The position numbers and the translations under genes are program-made. From contig JBMNKF010000001.1 in the NCBI GenBank assembly GCA_050952065.1, forward strand, positions 62,001 through 126,000: 64,000 bases of DNA, written 5' to 3'. Under the pieces are notes generated by a model. The model did not search any database. It saw only the letters and a list, made by a program, of their open reading frames with translations, and was not told the origin of the DNA. Shown one piece after another: positions 41,012 through 50,011 of this stretch. Within the stretch, counting starts at the first letter, position 1. Every line of letters begins with the position of its first letter. This DNA is from JAXGZG01 sp050952065. GTDB taxonomy: Bacteria; Bacillota; Sulfobacillia; Fermentithermobacillales; Fermentithermobacillaceae.

Positions 41012-43189
41012 TTGGCCACAGTCGAAGCGGTTGTGCAAATCGGCGACTATCTGTCGCCCGAAGACAAAGAAGTCCTTGCCAAAGCCTATGAGTTTGCGGC
41101 AAGAGCTCACGCTGGCCAGTCTCGCCTGTCTGGAGAGGATTATATAGAACACCCGGTGGCCGTTGCCCGCATCCTTTCAGAAATGGAAGGCGACGTTGAA
41201 ACGCTCTGCGCAGCGCTTCTGCATGATGTAGTGGAAGACACCAGCGTTAGACTAGATCAAGTACGGAGCGCGTTTGGTGACGAAGTTGCGAGACTGGTTG
41301 ACGGAGTCACAAAATTGAGCAGGATCGAGTTTCGTTCCAGGGTCGAAGAACAGGTATCGAATCTCAGGAAGATGTTCTTGGCAATGGCTGAAGACTGGCG
41401 CGTCGTGGTTATTCGTTTGGCTGACAGGCTTCACAACCTTCGTACTTTGTTTGCCCTGCCGCCTGACCGTCAGATGAGAACTGCAGTGGAGACCCTGGAG
41501 ATTTACGCGCCCCTGGCCCATCGCTTGGGTATCTGGCGCCTCAAGTGGGAATTGGAGGATCTGGCCTTTAAGTACTCACAGCCCGAAGATTACCGCTCGC
41601 TGGCTAAGAAGATCGCTGCCCGTAGGAGTGAAAGAGAAACAGAAGCTAACGCCGTCATGGCCCGCCTGAGGGAGAGGCTCACGGAGGAAGGCATTCAGTG
41701 TGACGTCCAAGGTAGGGCCAAGAATTTATACAGCATATACAGAAAGATGGAGAGTCAGGGTAAGGACCTTTCGGAAATATACGACCTTGTTGCCGTAAGG
41801 GTCATTGTTGATTCTGTGCCCGACTGCTACGAAGCGTTGGGCATCTGCCACACACTCTGGCGTCCCCTTCCAGGCAGGTTTAAAGATTACATTGCCATGC
41901 CCAAATCAAATGGTTATCAGTCGCTTCATACGAGCGTTATCGGGCCTTTGGGGGAGCCTTTCGAGATCCAGATAAGGACCAAAGAGATGGACCGAACCGC
42001 CGAATACGGAAGCGCCGCTCACTGGCGCTACAAAGAAAGCGCTCAGAAGACTCGGGACCATGCGTTTGAGCAGAAAATGACGTGGTTGAGGCAACTTTTA
42101 GAGTGGCAGCGGGAGATGACCGACGCCAGGGAATTCATGGAAGCCCTCAAGATCGACGTCTTTAACGATGAGGTTTTTGTGTTTACTCCCAAGGGTGACG
42201 TCGTTGACTTGCCTGTAGGCTCAACTCCCATAGATTTTGCCTATAAGATCCACACCGATATCGGGCATCGTTGCGTGGGCGCCAAGGTAAACGGAAGGAT
42301 AGTTCCTCTATCCCACAAGGTTTCCACAGGAGATATCGTGGAGATCCTCATCAACAGGCAGTCCTTGGGACCGAGCCGCGATTGGCTCGATATTGTAAAG
42401 ACGCCCCAGGCCAGGTCCAAGATCAGGGCGTTCTTCAAGAGACAATTGAGGGAAGAAGAGATTGCCAAGGGCAAGAACACTCTGGAGAAGGAAGTTCTTC
42501 AGAGACTGGGGGTTTCTCCTAGCGCTATTCTTGAGATTGGAGCCTTTGATGCGGTCCTAGAAAAGCTCGGATATCCGGATATGGAGAATCTGTATGCGGC
42601 CATTGCCTACGGCGGCATCAGCCCTATACACGTCACTACCAGATTGAGAGATGAAGCTCTTCGTCTAAAGCCAGATCTGCTTCCTCAAAGGGAGGAAGTG
42701 CGCAAGCCTTCACCTTCCAGGTACCGGGGTCCCGAAGAAGCCGTCATCGTAAAGGGCATGAAGGATATCCTCGTGCGTTTGGCCCGTTGCTGCAACCCAG
42801 TTCCGGGAGATGCCATAATTGGGTACATCACCAGGGGCCGGGGAGTATCGGTGCACCGGATAGACTGTCCCAGCCTGCAGGCATATACAGACAAAGAAAG
42901 ATTCATTGAAGCAAGCTGGATTGAGGTTAAGGAAGCCGCTTTTCCTGTGGAGATCGCGGTGGAGGGGACCGACAGACCCGGCCTTTTCGCCGATATCACT
43001 TCGGTTATAGCAAAACTTGGGGCCAACATCCTAAGCGCGTCGGCCAAAGGGCAGCCTAACGGTGAGGCCCGGGTTGAGATTACTTTCGAGATTCACGATG
43101 TAAGCGAATTGGAAGAGGTCTTCGGCCGCATAAGACAGATCAAGGACATTACCTCTGTGAGCCGGGCTTTTGGTCGACCGCGTGCATAG
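41012..43189 (+). CDS. relA: Bifunctional (p)ppGpp synthetase/hydrolase RelA/SpoT
   Basis: Stringent response enzyme of 725 residues that makes and breaks (p)ppGpp. Order: HD hydrolase (residues 25-200; HAGQSRLSGEDYIEHPVAVA, ALLHDVVEDT, RLADRLHN), synthetase (235-350; YDLVAVRVIVDS, AMPKSNGYQSLHT, EIQIRT), TGS (395-455; VFTPKGDVVDLPVGSTPIDFAY), zinc-finger-like region with CCNPVPGD and a C-terminal ACT domain (EGTDRPGLFADI). Both active sites look complete, so it is a Rel-type bifunctional protein. TTG start, GAGGATGAGG upstream. The 117 bp before it hold no gene. Confidence 0.97.
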   Translation: MATVEAVVQIGDYLSPEDKEVLAKAYEFAARAHAGQSRLSGEDYIEHPVAVARILSEMEGDVETLCAALLHDVVEDTSVRLDQVRSAFGDEVARLVDGVTKLSRIEFRSRVEEQVSNLRKMFLAMAEDWRVVVIRLADRLHNLRTLFALPPDRQMRTAVETLEIYAPLAHRLGIWRLKWELEDLAFKYSQPEDYRSLAKKIAARRSERETEANAVMARLRERLTEEGIQCDVQGRAKNLYSIYRKMESQGKDLSEIYDLVAVRVIVDSVPDCYEALGICHTLWRPLPGRFKDYIAMPKSNGYQSLHTSVIGPLGEPFEIQIRTKEMDRTAEYGSAAHWRYKESAQKTRDHAFEQKMTWLRQLLEWQREMTDAREFMEALKIDVFNDEVFVFTPKGDVVDLPVGSTPIDFAYKIHTDIGHRCVGAKVNGRIVPLSHKVSTGDIVEILINRQSLGPSRDWLDIVKTPQARSKIRAFFKRQLREEEIAKGKNTLEKEVLQRLGVSPSAILEIGAFDAVLEKLGYPDMENLYAAIAYGGISPIHVTTRLRDEALRLKPDLLPQREEVRKPSPSRYRGPEEAVIVKGMKDILVRLARCCNPVPGDAIIGYITRGRGVSVHRIDCPSLQAYTDKERFIEASWIEVKEAAFPVEIAVEGTDRPGLFADITSVIAKLGANILSASAKGQPNGEARVEITFEIHDVSELEEVFGRIRQIKDITSVSRAFGRPRA

Positions 43190-43227
43190 AGTCACGGGTC
43201 TAAGCTTGTTTTGGGTAAGGGTGCTCC

Positions 43228-43701
43228 TTGCCCTTTAGATTGGGAGGGTTCCGTCTGAGAGCGGTTTTTCAGAGAGTGAAGCATGCACGTGTAGTAGTGG
43301 ATGGCAAAGAGGTGGCTTCCATTGGCGAAGGAGCCTTGGTTCTTCTCGCCGTCGGCAAAGATGACTCGGAGAAAGATGCCGCATACATGGCGGACAAGAT
43401 AACAGGGCTCAGGGTTTTTGAAGAGAATGGCAAGATGCAGCGCTCTCTCTTGGACATAGGCGGTCAAGTGCTTGTGGTGTCCCAATTCACCCTCTACGGT
43501 GACGTCAAGAAAGGGAAGCGCCCAGGGTTCGATAGGGCCGCCCCGCCCACGATGGGGGAAGCGCTCTATCAAGATGTGGTCGCCCGGATGCGAGCTCTTG
43601 GGCTTTCTGTGCATACTGGAGTATTCGGTGCCCACATGGACGTAGAACTGACAAACAATGGGCCCGTTACCATTCTTCTTTCAAGCCAGAAAGAGTTTTA
43701 A
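43228..43701 (+). CDS. dtd: D-aminoacyl-tRNA deacylase
   Basis: Removes D-amino acids from mischarged tRNA. About 148 residues of family sequence: RAVFQRVKHARVVV, VLLAVGKDDSEKDA, DKITGLRVFEENGKM, SQFTLYGDVKKGKRPGF (catalytic SQFTL) and the tail VELTNNGPVTI with the Gly-cis-Pro region. TTG 43228 is the reported start (AAGGG upstream). However, family members begin directly at MRAV, and a CTG at 43255 with GGGAGG 7 nt upstream would give exactly that start, so CTG initiation is possible. Part of the relA-dtd-MBL-hisS-aspS run. Confidence 0.94.
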   Translation: MPFRLGGFRLRAVFQRVKHARVVVDGKEVASIGEGALVLLAVGKDDSEKDAAYMADKITGLRVFEENGKMQRSLLDIGGQVLVVSQFTLYGDVKKGKRPGFDRAAPPTMGEALYQDVVARMRALGLSVHTGVFGAHMDVELTNNGPVTILLSSQKEF

Positions 43702-43735
43702 AGATCCCGCGGTCTTCCGGAAGGGAAGTGGGTTC

Positions 43736-44350
43736 GTGAGAGTAGTGACTTTGCCCGTCGGGGAATTGTCTACCAACTGCTACATTGTCTTGGACCCCGA
43801 GTCAGGCAAGTGCATTGTAATTGATCCGGGGGCTGAAGGGCAGCGCATTGCCGCAAAGATTCGGGAGATCGGAGGCAACCTTCACTCCATCGTGCTTACT
43901 CATGGTCATTTTGACCACACAGGTGCTGCCGGATTTCTCCATATAGCAGCAGGGGTGCCCGTCATGGTGGGCGCAGCCGACGCTCGTCTGCTTTCGGATC
44001 CGGGCTGGATGGCTCCTTTCATTCGTCACCAGGGGCCCAGGGTGACCAACGCGACTACCATAGACCATGGCGACTCAGTCTCTTTTGGGCGAGTGAGCCT
44101 CAAGGTATTACACACCCCCGGGCATTCCCCGGGTAGCATTTCTTTGTACTGTCCCGGCCACCTTTTCTCAGGGGATCTGATTTTCAAAGAAGGCGTCGGG
44201 CGTACTGACCTACCTGGAGGAGACGCGGAGCAATTATTGGCTAGCTTGACCACGAAGGTTATGATATTGCCCCCTGAAACCTGCGTTTACCCCGGACACG
44301 GAGAGAATACCACCGTAGGACATGAGCAGAAACACAACCCCTTTCTGTAA
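43736..44350 (+). CDS. MBL fold metallo-hydrolase (glyoxalase II-like)
   Basis: Zinc beta-lactamase-fold hydrolase of about 204 residues. Metal motif THGHFDHTG, later His in HTPGHSPGS, Asp in FSGDLIF, and the terminal His in YPGHGENTTVGHE, the pattern of the hydroxyacylglutathione hydrolase-like (YcbL) group. It is a common partner between dtd and hisS in Firmicutes; the substrate is not known. GTG 43736 has GGAAGGGAAG upstream; the longer frame that starts inside dtd is less likely. Confidence 0.9.
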   Translation: MRVVTLPVGELSTNCYIVLDPESGKCIVIDPGAEGQRIAAKIREIGGNLHSIVLTHGHFDHTGAAGFLHIAAGVPVMVGAADARLLSDPGWMAPFIRHQGPRVTNATTIDHGDSVSFGRVSLKVLHTPGHSPGSISLYCPGHLFSGDLIFKEGVGRTDLPGGDAEQLLASLTTKVMILPPETCVYPGHGENTTVGHEQKHNPFL

Positions 44351-44424
44351 GGTTATGTGGTATCGTTATTGGAAAGTCTGTGGTGTGAGGTTTCTTGGAT
44401 TATGTCTGTTTGGAGGGACTCCCC

Positions 44425-45705
44425 GTGCTCAAGGCGCCTAGAGGCACTCAAGACATATTGCCTCCCCAGTCATCCCAGTGGATCTATCTAGAGAGTGTGC
44501 TGCGGGATGTCTGTCGCAGGTACAACTACCATGAGATTCGGACTCCTGTCTTCGAACAGTCTGAGCTTTTCTCCCGGACGGTAGGTGAAGCAACCGACAT
44601 CGTGGAGAAGGAGATGTATGCTTTCAAAGACAAGACTGGGAGAGACCTGGCTCTTAGGCCGGAAATGACGGCCTCGGTTGCCAGGGCTTTTGTGGAGCAC
44701 GGTATGGCATCGGGCCCTCTTCCCAGGAAGTTCTTCTACATAGGAACCATGTATAGGTATGAGAGGCCTCAGGCAGGGAGATACCGAGAGCACCGGCAGT
44801 TTGGTGTGGAAGTACTGGGCTCCGACTCGCCCTACTCGGATGTTGAAGCTATTGTACTGGCCATGGATGCCGCCGAGGAGTTGGGTTTGACCGGCACAGA
44901 ACTTGTGCTGAACAGTATCGGCTGCCCAACGTGCCGTGCAGCCTATCGAAAGACACTCGTGGAACTTCTCAAAGGCAAGATAGATGAACTCTGCCCTGAT
45001 TGCAGATCTAGGCTTGAACGAAATCCGCTGCGTGTCTTGGACTGCAAGAACGAATCCTGCAAGGCGGTGACTTCAGGTGTGCCCGGTATGTTGGATTACC
45101 TATGTCCCCAGTGCCTCGAGCACTGGAAGGAGATGACTCGACTACTGGGCGCTCAAGGGATTGATTTTACGGTTGACAGTTCGCTTGTTAGGGGACTTGA
45201 TTACTATACGCGCACCGTGTTTGAGCTCAAGTGGCCCCCTTTAGGCGCCCAGAACGCTATTTTGGGCGGAGGAAGATATGACGGGCTTGTTGAGGAGATC
45301 GGTGGGCAGAGGATTCCCGGCGTTGGGTTCGCGATGGGTATGGAACGTATGCTCATGGCCGTCCAAAAAGGGCTGCGCCCCATAGGGACAGATGCATCTA
45401 TAGACGTGTTCGTCATTGGCATGAAAGGTGCAGACTCCCTAGCCAGTGAGGCGGCCTTCTCCTTGGCCAGGAGTTTTCGCAAGAGCGGTCTCTCCTGTGA
45501 GTTCGATCCATTGCAGCGGAGCATGAAAGCTCAGATGAAACAAGCAGATAAGGCAAATGCGAGATTTGTGGCGATCGTAGGTGATGAAGAAGCCAAGAGC
45601 AGAACGGTCGCGGTGCGATCCATGGGAGAGGGTTGGCAAAAGACGGTGGGCCTGGATCAAGTGGTGCCCTTTGTGCGTGAGGAGGTTCAGAAACTTGGCC
45701 GGTAG
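44425..45705 (+). CDS. hisS: Histidyl-tRNA synthetase
   Basis: Class II aminoacyl-tRNA synthetase of 426 residues. It begins LKAPRGTQDILPPQ, has motif 2 as YIGTMYRYERPQAGRYREHRQFGVE, the His-specific blocks LVRGLDYYTRTVFE and LGGGRYDGLVEEIGG, and motif 3 GVGFAMGMERM. The C-terminal anticodon-binding domain runs from about residue 325. GTG 44425 was chosen because GGAGGG is 8 nt upstream and the family starts here; an in-frame TTG at 44395 lacks support. No T-box leader is visible. Its end overlaps the aspS start. Confidence 0.97.
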   Translation: MLKAPRGTQDILPPQSSQWIYLESVLRDVCRRYNYHEIRTPVFEQSELFSRTVGEATDIVEKEMYAFKDKTGRDLALRPEMTASVARAFVEHGMASGPLPRKFFYIGTMYRYERPQAGRYREHRQFGVEVLGSDSPYSDVEAIVLAMDAAEELGLTGTELVLNSIGCPTCRAAYRKTLVELLKGKIDELCPDCRSRLERNPLRVLDCKNESCKAVTSGVPGMLDYLCPQCLEHWKEMTRLLGAQGIDFTVDSSLVRGLDYYTRTVFELKWPPLGAQNAILGGGRYDGLVEEIGGQRIPGVGFAMGMERMLMAVQKGLRPIGTDASIDVFVIGMKGADSLASEAAFSLARSFRKSGLSCEFDPLQRSMKAQMKQADKANARFVAIVGDEEAKSRTVAVRSMGEGWQKTVGLDQVVPFVREEVQKLGR

Positions 45706-47630
45706 GGAAAACACCAAGACTAACGGTATTAACGATGTAGAAGACGTGTCCAGAGGCGTAGTGAGCGATGGCCCCGCCAATGTTGGCGGCTACTACTGCG
45801 AGACACCCCTCGACGATATGGGCGATCTCAAGAGGACCATGTACTGTGGAGAGGTGCGTCCTTCTCACGTGGGCCGGGAGATTACGCTCATGGGATGGGT
45901 CAACCGGCGCCGCGATCTAGGCGATTTGATTTTCATTGATCTTCGAGACAGAACAGGATTGGTCCAGGTAGTCTCCGATTCCGGGCGATCGCCCGACGCT
46001 TTTCGGGTGGCTGAGACTGTCAGGTCAGAGTACGTTCTCGCAGTGGTGGGAACAGTCGCTTACCGGATCGAAGGTCAGGCCAATCCTGACATGGCCACAG
46101 GCGCGGTGGAAATCTTAGCCAAGGAAATCAGGGTGCTGAACTCTGCCAAAATTCCGCCCCTAGATATCAGGGACGAAGCCGAGGCCGACGAGCTTTTACG
46201 GCTTAAGTATCGGTACCTGGACCTGAGGCGGGCCCCCATGCAGAGGAACCTGGAGATGCACCATAGGGTCGCTGTGTCCGTAAGGAACTATATGTCTGAA
46301 GAAGGGTACTGGGAGATCGAGACTCCGATGATGACCCGGAGCACCCCAGAAGGGGCCAGGGACTTCCTGGTGCCGTCCAGAACGGACCCGGGGAAGTTTT
46401 ACGCTCTTGCCCAATCACCTCAGCTTTTCAAACAGCTCCTGATGGTGGCCGGTGTCGACAAGTACTTCCAGATAGTGAAATGCTTCAGAGACGAGGACTT
46501 GCGTGCCGACCGCCAGCCCGAGTTCACTCAATTGGATATTGAGCTGTCTTTTGCCACCGAAGAGACTGTTTTCGAAATGGTTGAGGGCCTCGTTAAGCGG
46601 GTTTGGATGGACGTTCTCGGTGTGGAACTGGAGACTCCTTTTCGCAGGCTGACTTACGGCGAGGCCATGTCACGGTTTGGCTCAGACAAGCCCGATACTA
46701 GGTTTGGAATGGAGATTGCGGATGTCTCGTCGGCTCTCTCCGGTTCTAGTTTCGGAGTGTTCAAGAATGTGTTGGAGTCGGGCGGCACGATCCGCGCTAT
46801 CGTCGTGCCGAATCGAGCGGGCATGTCCCGTCAGGAGATTGACAATCTGACTGTTCGAGCCAAAACACATGGTGCCAAGGGCCTGGTTACCATAGCTTAT
46901 CTGCCTGGAGAGATAAAGTCTTCGGTCAAGAAATACCTTACTCAAGAAGAGTTCGACGAGGTCAAGGCTCTGACTCGGGCCAGCGACGGAGACATGGTGC
47001 TCGTGGTTGCCGATACTTCGGACGTCGCTCTCACTGTTCTGGGCCGGTTGCGCTTGGAGTTGGGGCACAAACTTGGCTTGATCCCCAAAAATAAGTTCAA
47101 TTTCCTTTGGGTGACCGAATTCCCGCTTCTCAAGAGGAATGAGGAGACAGGTGAGTGGGAAGCCGCCCACCATCCGTTCACAAGCCCATTGGCGTCTGAC
47201 TTGGACAAACTGAATGGTTCTCTTTCTGACGAAGACAAGGGTCAGATTCGGGCGAGAATGTACGATCTAGTTATGAACGGGGTGGAACTTGCTTCGGGCT
47301 CTATACGTATACACAGGAGAGACCTTCAGGAGAAAGTCTTCCGCCTATTGGGGCTGTCGCAAGAAGAAGCAAAGCTCAAGTTCGGTTTCCTCTTGGATGC
47401 TTTCGATTACGGCGCTCCCGCCGCACGGAGGCATCGCGTTCGGCTTCGATAGGCTGATCATGCTTATGGTAGGTCTCGATACCATCAGGGATGTCATCGC
47501 ATTTCCTAAGACTACTAGCGGGAGTTGTCCCTTGACAGAAGCGCCCGCAACTGTGAACGATCGGCAGCTAGCGGATCTCGGGCTACAATTGGTACCAAAG
47601 CGCAAAGATGGGACGGGTGGCGCTGACTGA
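45695..47630 (+). CDS. aspS: Aspartyl-tRNA synthetase, apparent frameshift near the 3' end
   Basis: Class II synthetase with OB-fold anticodon domain (MYCGEVRPSHVGREITLMGWV), motif 2 region (FRDEDLRADRQPEFTQLDIE), and GAD insert. The main frame stops at 47452, soon after FLLDAFDYGAP. The missing end (PPHGGIAFGFDRLIMLMVG, DVIAFPKTTSG) is intact in the +1 frame up to 47630. Removing one C from the CCC at 47417-47419 restores GAPPHGGIAFGFDR exactly. So one base is inserted in motif 3, which an active enzyme cannot lack; a sequencing error is likely, since aspS is normally essential. TTG 45695 has GAGGAGG 9 nt upstream and overlaps hisS; it implies a 48-residue N-terminal extension, so an ATG at 45839 or 45818 remains possible. 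Confidence 0.9.
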
Positions 47631-47657
47631 AGAGGATAGACCGAGAGGAAGGTTCTT

Positions 47658-48284
47658 TTGGCTATACCTAATGAAGATGTTCTCATACAGAAGGCAGCCC
47701 AAGGAGATAACCGCGCCTTTGAGGCTCTTGTGGAAGCCTACGAAAAGAGCATGTTCAACTTGGCTTTCCGCCTAGTGCCGGACAAGGAGGACGCCATGGA
47801 CATTGTTCAAGAGGTGTTCCTCAAGGCATATCAGGCGTTGCCCAAGTTTAGAGGCGACAGTCGTTTTTCCACGTGGATATACAGGGTTTGCATGAACGCC
47901 AGTCTGGACCACCTAAGGCGCAAGCAGAGAACTCAAGTATTCTCTTTGGATGAACCCATAATGCTTGGAGAATCGCCCATTACCAGAGATATACGGGATG
48001 ACGGAGACAGTGTAGAAGACCTGGTTGAGAACAGGTCACTTGGAGATCGCGTTATGAAAGTGCTTCAAGACTTGGAACCTGTCCATAGAGCCGTCATAAT
48101 CCTGAGCGATGTCCGAGGGTTTTCCTACCAGGAAATAGCAGACATCATGGGGGTTTCGATAGGGACAGTTAAGTCGCGGCTTCACCGAGCTCGGAATATG
48201 GTAAGACGACTGCTGCCTCGGGAACAATTCGTCTTCCCCAGCGTCAAATCAGGCGAAGGGGGGACCACAGGTGAACTGTCGTGA
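47658..48284 (+). CDS. RNA polymerase sigma factor, ECF type (SigW-like)
   Basis: Extracytoplasmic function sigma factor of 208 residues. Region 2 (residues 10-85): AFEALVEAYEKSMFNLAFRLV, DAMDIVQEVFLKAYQALPKFRGDSRFSTWIYRV; region 4 (about 125-190): HRAVIILSDVRGFSYQEIADIMGVSIGTVKSRLHRARN. TTG start after AAGG. The anti-sigma gene follows with a 14 bp overlap. By analogy it directs envelope stress genes; the target promoters cannot be read from this window. Confidence 0.95.
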   Translation: MAIPNEDVLIQKAAQGDNRAFEALVEAYEKSMFNLAFRLVPDKEDAMDIVQEVFLKAYQALPKFRGDSRFSTWIYRVCMNASLDHLRRKQRTQVFSLDEPIMLGESPITRDIRDDGDSVEDLVENRSLGDRVMKVLQDLEPVHRAVIILSDVRGFSYQEIADIMGVSIGTVKSRLHRARNMVRRLLPREQFVFPSVKSGEGGTTGELS

Positions 48285-49491
48285 CTTCCAGGAACTTCTG
48301 TCGGCTCACATAGATGGAGAACTATCAGCCGAAGAGACGGAATGCCTTCGGAGACATATCCGCGAATGCAGCGAATGCCGGCAGGTACTGAACGAGCTCA
48401 GTCTAGTGAAGTCTGCCCTGTCTTCCCTTCCTGAGATCGAGATTTCTGAAGACTTACACGATAAAGTGATGGCAGCTATTGCGGCAGAGACAGAGTCTTC
48501 ACGCTCCCCTGGGCAAGAATGGGTGCGAAGGTTTGAAGGGATTTGGCGTCGCTTCGCCCGTTGGGGCTTCAGACAGTGGGCACCGGTGCTGGCCGGAGCC
48601 ATGGTATTGGTGATAGCCATATCCGCCGGCGGGCTGTGGCTTTCTGGCACAAAGGACCTGGCGCCCAACTTGGCTGTTCAGCCTGGCGAAGAGGTTGAGC
48701 AGTGGGGGTTGGTCTCACAGTCTTCTGAACCTCCCGCCGGAGATCGTTTAGACGACTATGGAGGTTCAGACGCCTCCACTAGAAGCCCTTCTGGCTCCCC
48801 GGATATGGGAACTGCTAGTCTGACCAAGAGTGTGATGGATCGCAAGATCGTGAGGAACGCCGTACTCAACGTTGAGGTGAGCAGGGGCAAAGTCCGTGAG
48901 GCTGCACAGCAGGCGATGAGTATCGTCCAGGTGCATTTTGGATACATCGAGCAGTCCTCAATGGCCCAGAGCACAGCTGAAGATGATTTCAGTAGTTTCT
49001 ACATGACAGCCAGGGTGCCATCAGGGGAACTGGATAGTACCATGGAGGAACTTGCCGGAATTGGTCGCGTTAAGCGGCAGGATACATCCTCGTCAGATAT
49101 TACCGACCAATACGTCGATCTTGATGCCAGACTCCGCAACAAGATTGTCCAGGAGGAACGCTTGCTCAAGATCATTGGCGAGGCCAAGAGCGTCGGTGAA
49201 CTTCTCCAAGTTGAGGGAGAGCTGTCCAGAGTCCGGGGAGACATAGAGAGCATGCAGGCTCAGATCAACCACTATGACAAATCCGTGGCTATGGCATCTT
49301 TGTCCTTCACGGCCATGCAAGAAGGTTCAGGAGTCAAGCCTCCTTCGCCCTGGGGAGATATATGGCGGACTTTTGTAAATGCCTGGAGAAATGTACTGCT
49401 GGTTGCTGCCAGGTCCGCGCCAGGTATCATCACTCTGGGCGCGCTCGGTACGGCGGCTTTCTTATTGGTTCGGCGCAGGCAGCGTGCGTAG
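48271..49491 (+). CDS. Anti-sigma factor: zinc-binding domain, membrane helix, DUF4349 outer domain
   Basis: Membrane protein of 406 residues that likely holds the preceding sigma factor. The N-terminus is a ZAS/zf-HC2 domain (HIDGELSAEE, then H-x3-C-x2-C as HIRECSEC). One membrane helix (WAPVLAGAMVLVIAISAGGLWL, about residues 105-126) is followed by a low-complexity linker and a DUF4349 domain (about 190-350; MDRKIVRNAVLNVEV, ARVPSGELD, DLDARLRNKIVQEERLLKI). A second helix near the C-terminus ends in RRRQR. So DUF4349 could be the outer sensor. GTG 48271 with AAGGGGGG upstream overlaps the sigma gene. Confidence 0.88.
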   Translation: MNCRDFQELLSAHIDGELSAEETECLRRHIRECSECRQVLNELSLVKSALSSLPEIEISEDLHDKVMAAIAAETESSRSPGQEWVRRFEGIWRRFARWGFRQWAPVLAGAMVLVIAISAGGLWLSGTKDLAPNLAVQPGEEVEQWGLVSQSSEPPAGDRLDDYGGSDASTRSPSGSPDMGTASLTKSVMDRKIVRNAVLNVEVSRGKVREAAQQAMSIVQVHFGYIEQSSMAQSTAEDDFSSFYMTARVPSGELDSTMEELAGIGRVKRQDTSSSDITDQYVDLDARLRNKIVQEERLLKIIGEAKSVGELLQVEGELSRVRGDIESMQAQINHYDKSVAMASLSFTAMQEGSGVKPPSPWGDIWRTFVNAWRNVLLVAARSAPGIITLGALGTAAFLLVRRRQRA

Positions 49492-49534
49492 AGTAGTGAC
49501 AGGCTTTCGCGCTGCACAATCCATAGTAGTTGAT

Positions 49535-49605
49535 GGCAGTCTCAGCAGTCTGACATAGCAGTCTAGCAGTCTGAGAGTTTGCAGTTGCGATCTGAATAGC
49601 AGTCT
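49535..49605 (+). repeat. Cluster of AGCAGTCT direct repeats
   Basis: AGCAGTCT occurs at 49544-49551, 49557-49564, 49565-49572 and 49598-49605, with GGCAGTCT at 49535-49542. Diverged copies continue to about 49637. Non-coding region just after the anti-sigma gene. Confidence 0.7.
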
Positions 49606-49683
49606 TAGCGATTCACCCGGCGTCAAAGCAGTAGTCTGAAATCGACGGTCAGGATTCAACTAGAACGTTAGTGTGGCGTTGGC

Positions 49684-49710
49684 GTCCGGTTTGCCTCAGG
49701 CGAACCGGAC
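49684..49710 (+). terminator. Terminator after the sigma/anti-sigma operon
   Basis: GTCCGGTT (49684-49691) pairs with AACCGGAC (49703-49710), with further inner pairing, followed by the T-rich TTCTTGATTTG. Lies about 190 bp after the last stop codon. Confidence 0.65.
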
Positions 49711-49761
49711 TTCTTGATTTGTTGAGGTGTTCGAAGCCTGAGGGTGGCGCTGTTGAGGCAT

Positions 49762-49855
49762 GGCGTGTCGCTGTGAGCGCAGGGGATGTCGCTGAAGGCA
49801 CTTGGCATGTCGCCCTGAGCCAGTTGGATGCCGCCGTAAGCGCATGGATTGTCTC
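49762..49855 (+). repeat. Degenerate 21-22 bp tandem repeat
   Basis: About four units starting GTGTCGC, GATGTCGC, CATGTCGCC and GATGCCGCC at 21-22 bp steps. One open frame through it would read as seven-residue repeats (VAVSAG, VAEGTW, VALSQL, AAVSAW), but no ribosome site supports a gene. The 150 bp after it hold nothing recognisable. Confidence 0.6.
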
Positions 49856-50011
49856 TTCGTCGTCAGCAATGACCCTATCTAAACATAATCAGCCTGACTT
49901 TACTCTCAGGCGGTTGATGGTCTCCGCGTATTCGCTAACCAGTTGAGTTATCGCCTTGGCGTATGGTCCGTCCAGATTAATGTCATTAACAGGCACTATT
50001 GGGGACAGTCT

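Noticed and set aside
43192..43635. Minus-strand open frame of 147 residues
   Set aside because: It is antisense to dtd, whose family motifs are clear, and has no features of its own.
44350..44425. T-box leader before hisS
   Set aside because: The gap is too short and no T-box sequence or antiterminator pair is visible.
49535..49855. Repeat clusters as a CRISPR array
   Set aside because: Units are 8 or 21 bp without regular unique spacers, and no cas genes are near.
49671..49946. 91-residue open frame over the 21-bp repeat
   Set aside because: No ribosome site, odd composition that follows from the tandem repeat, and a terminator hairpin inside it.
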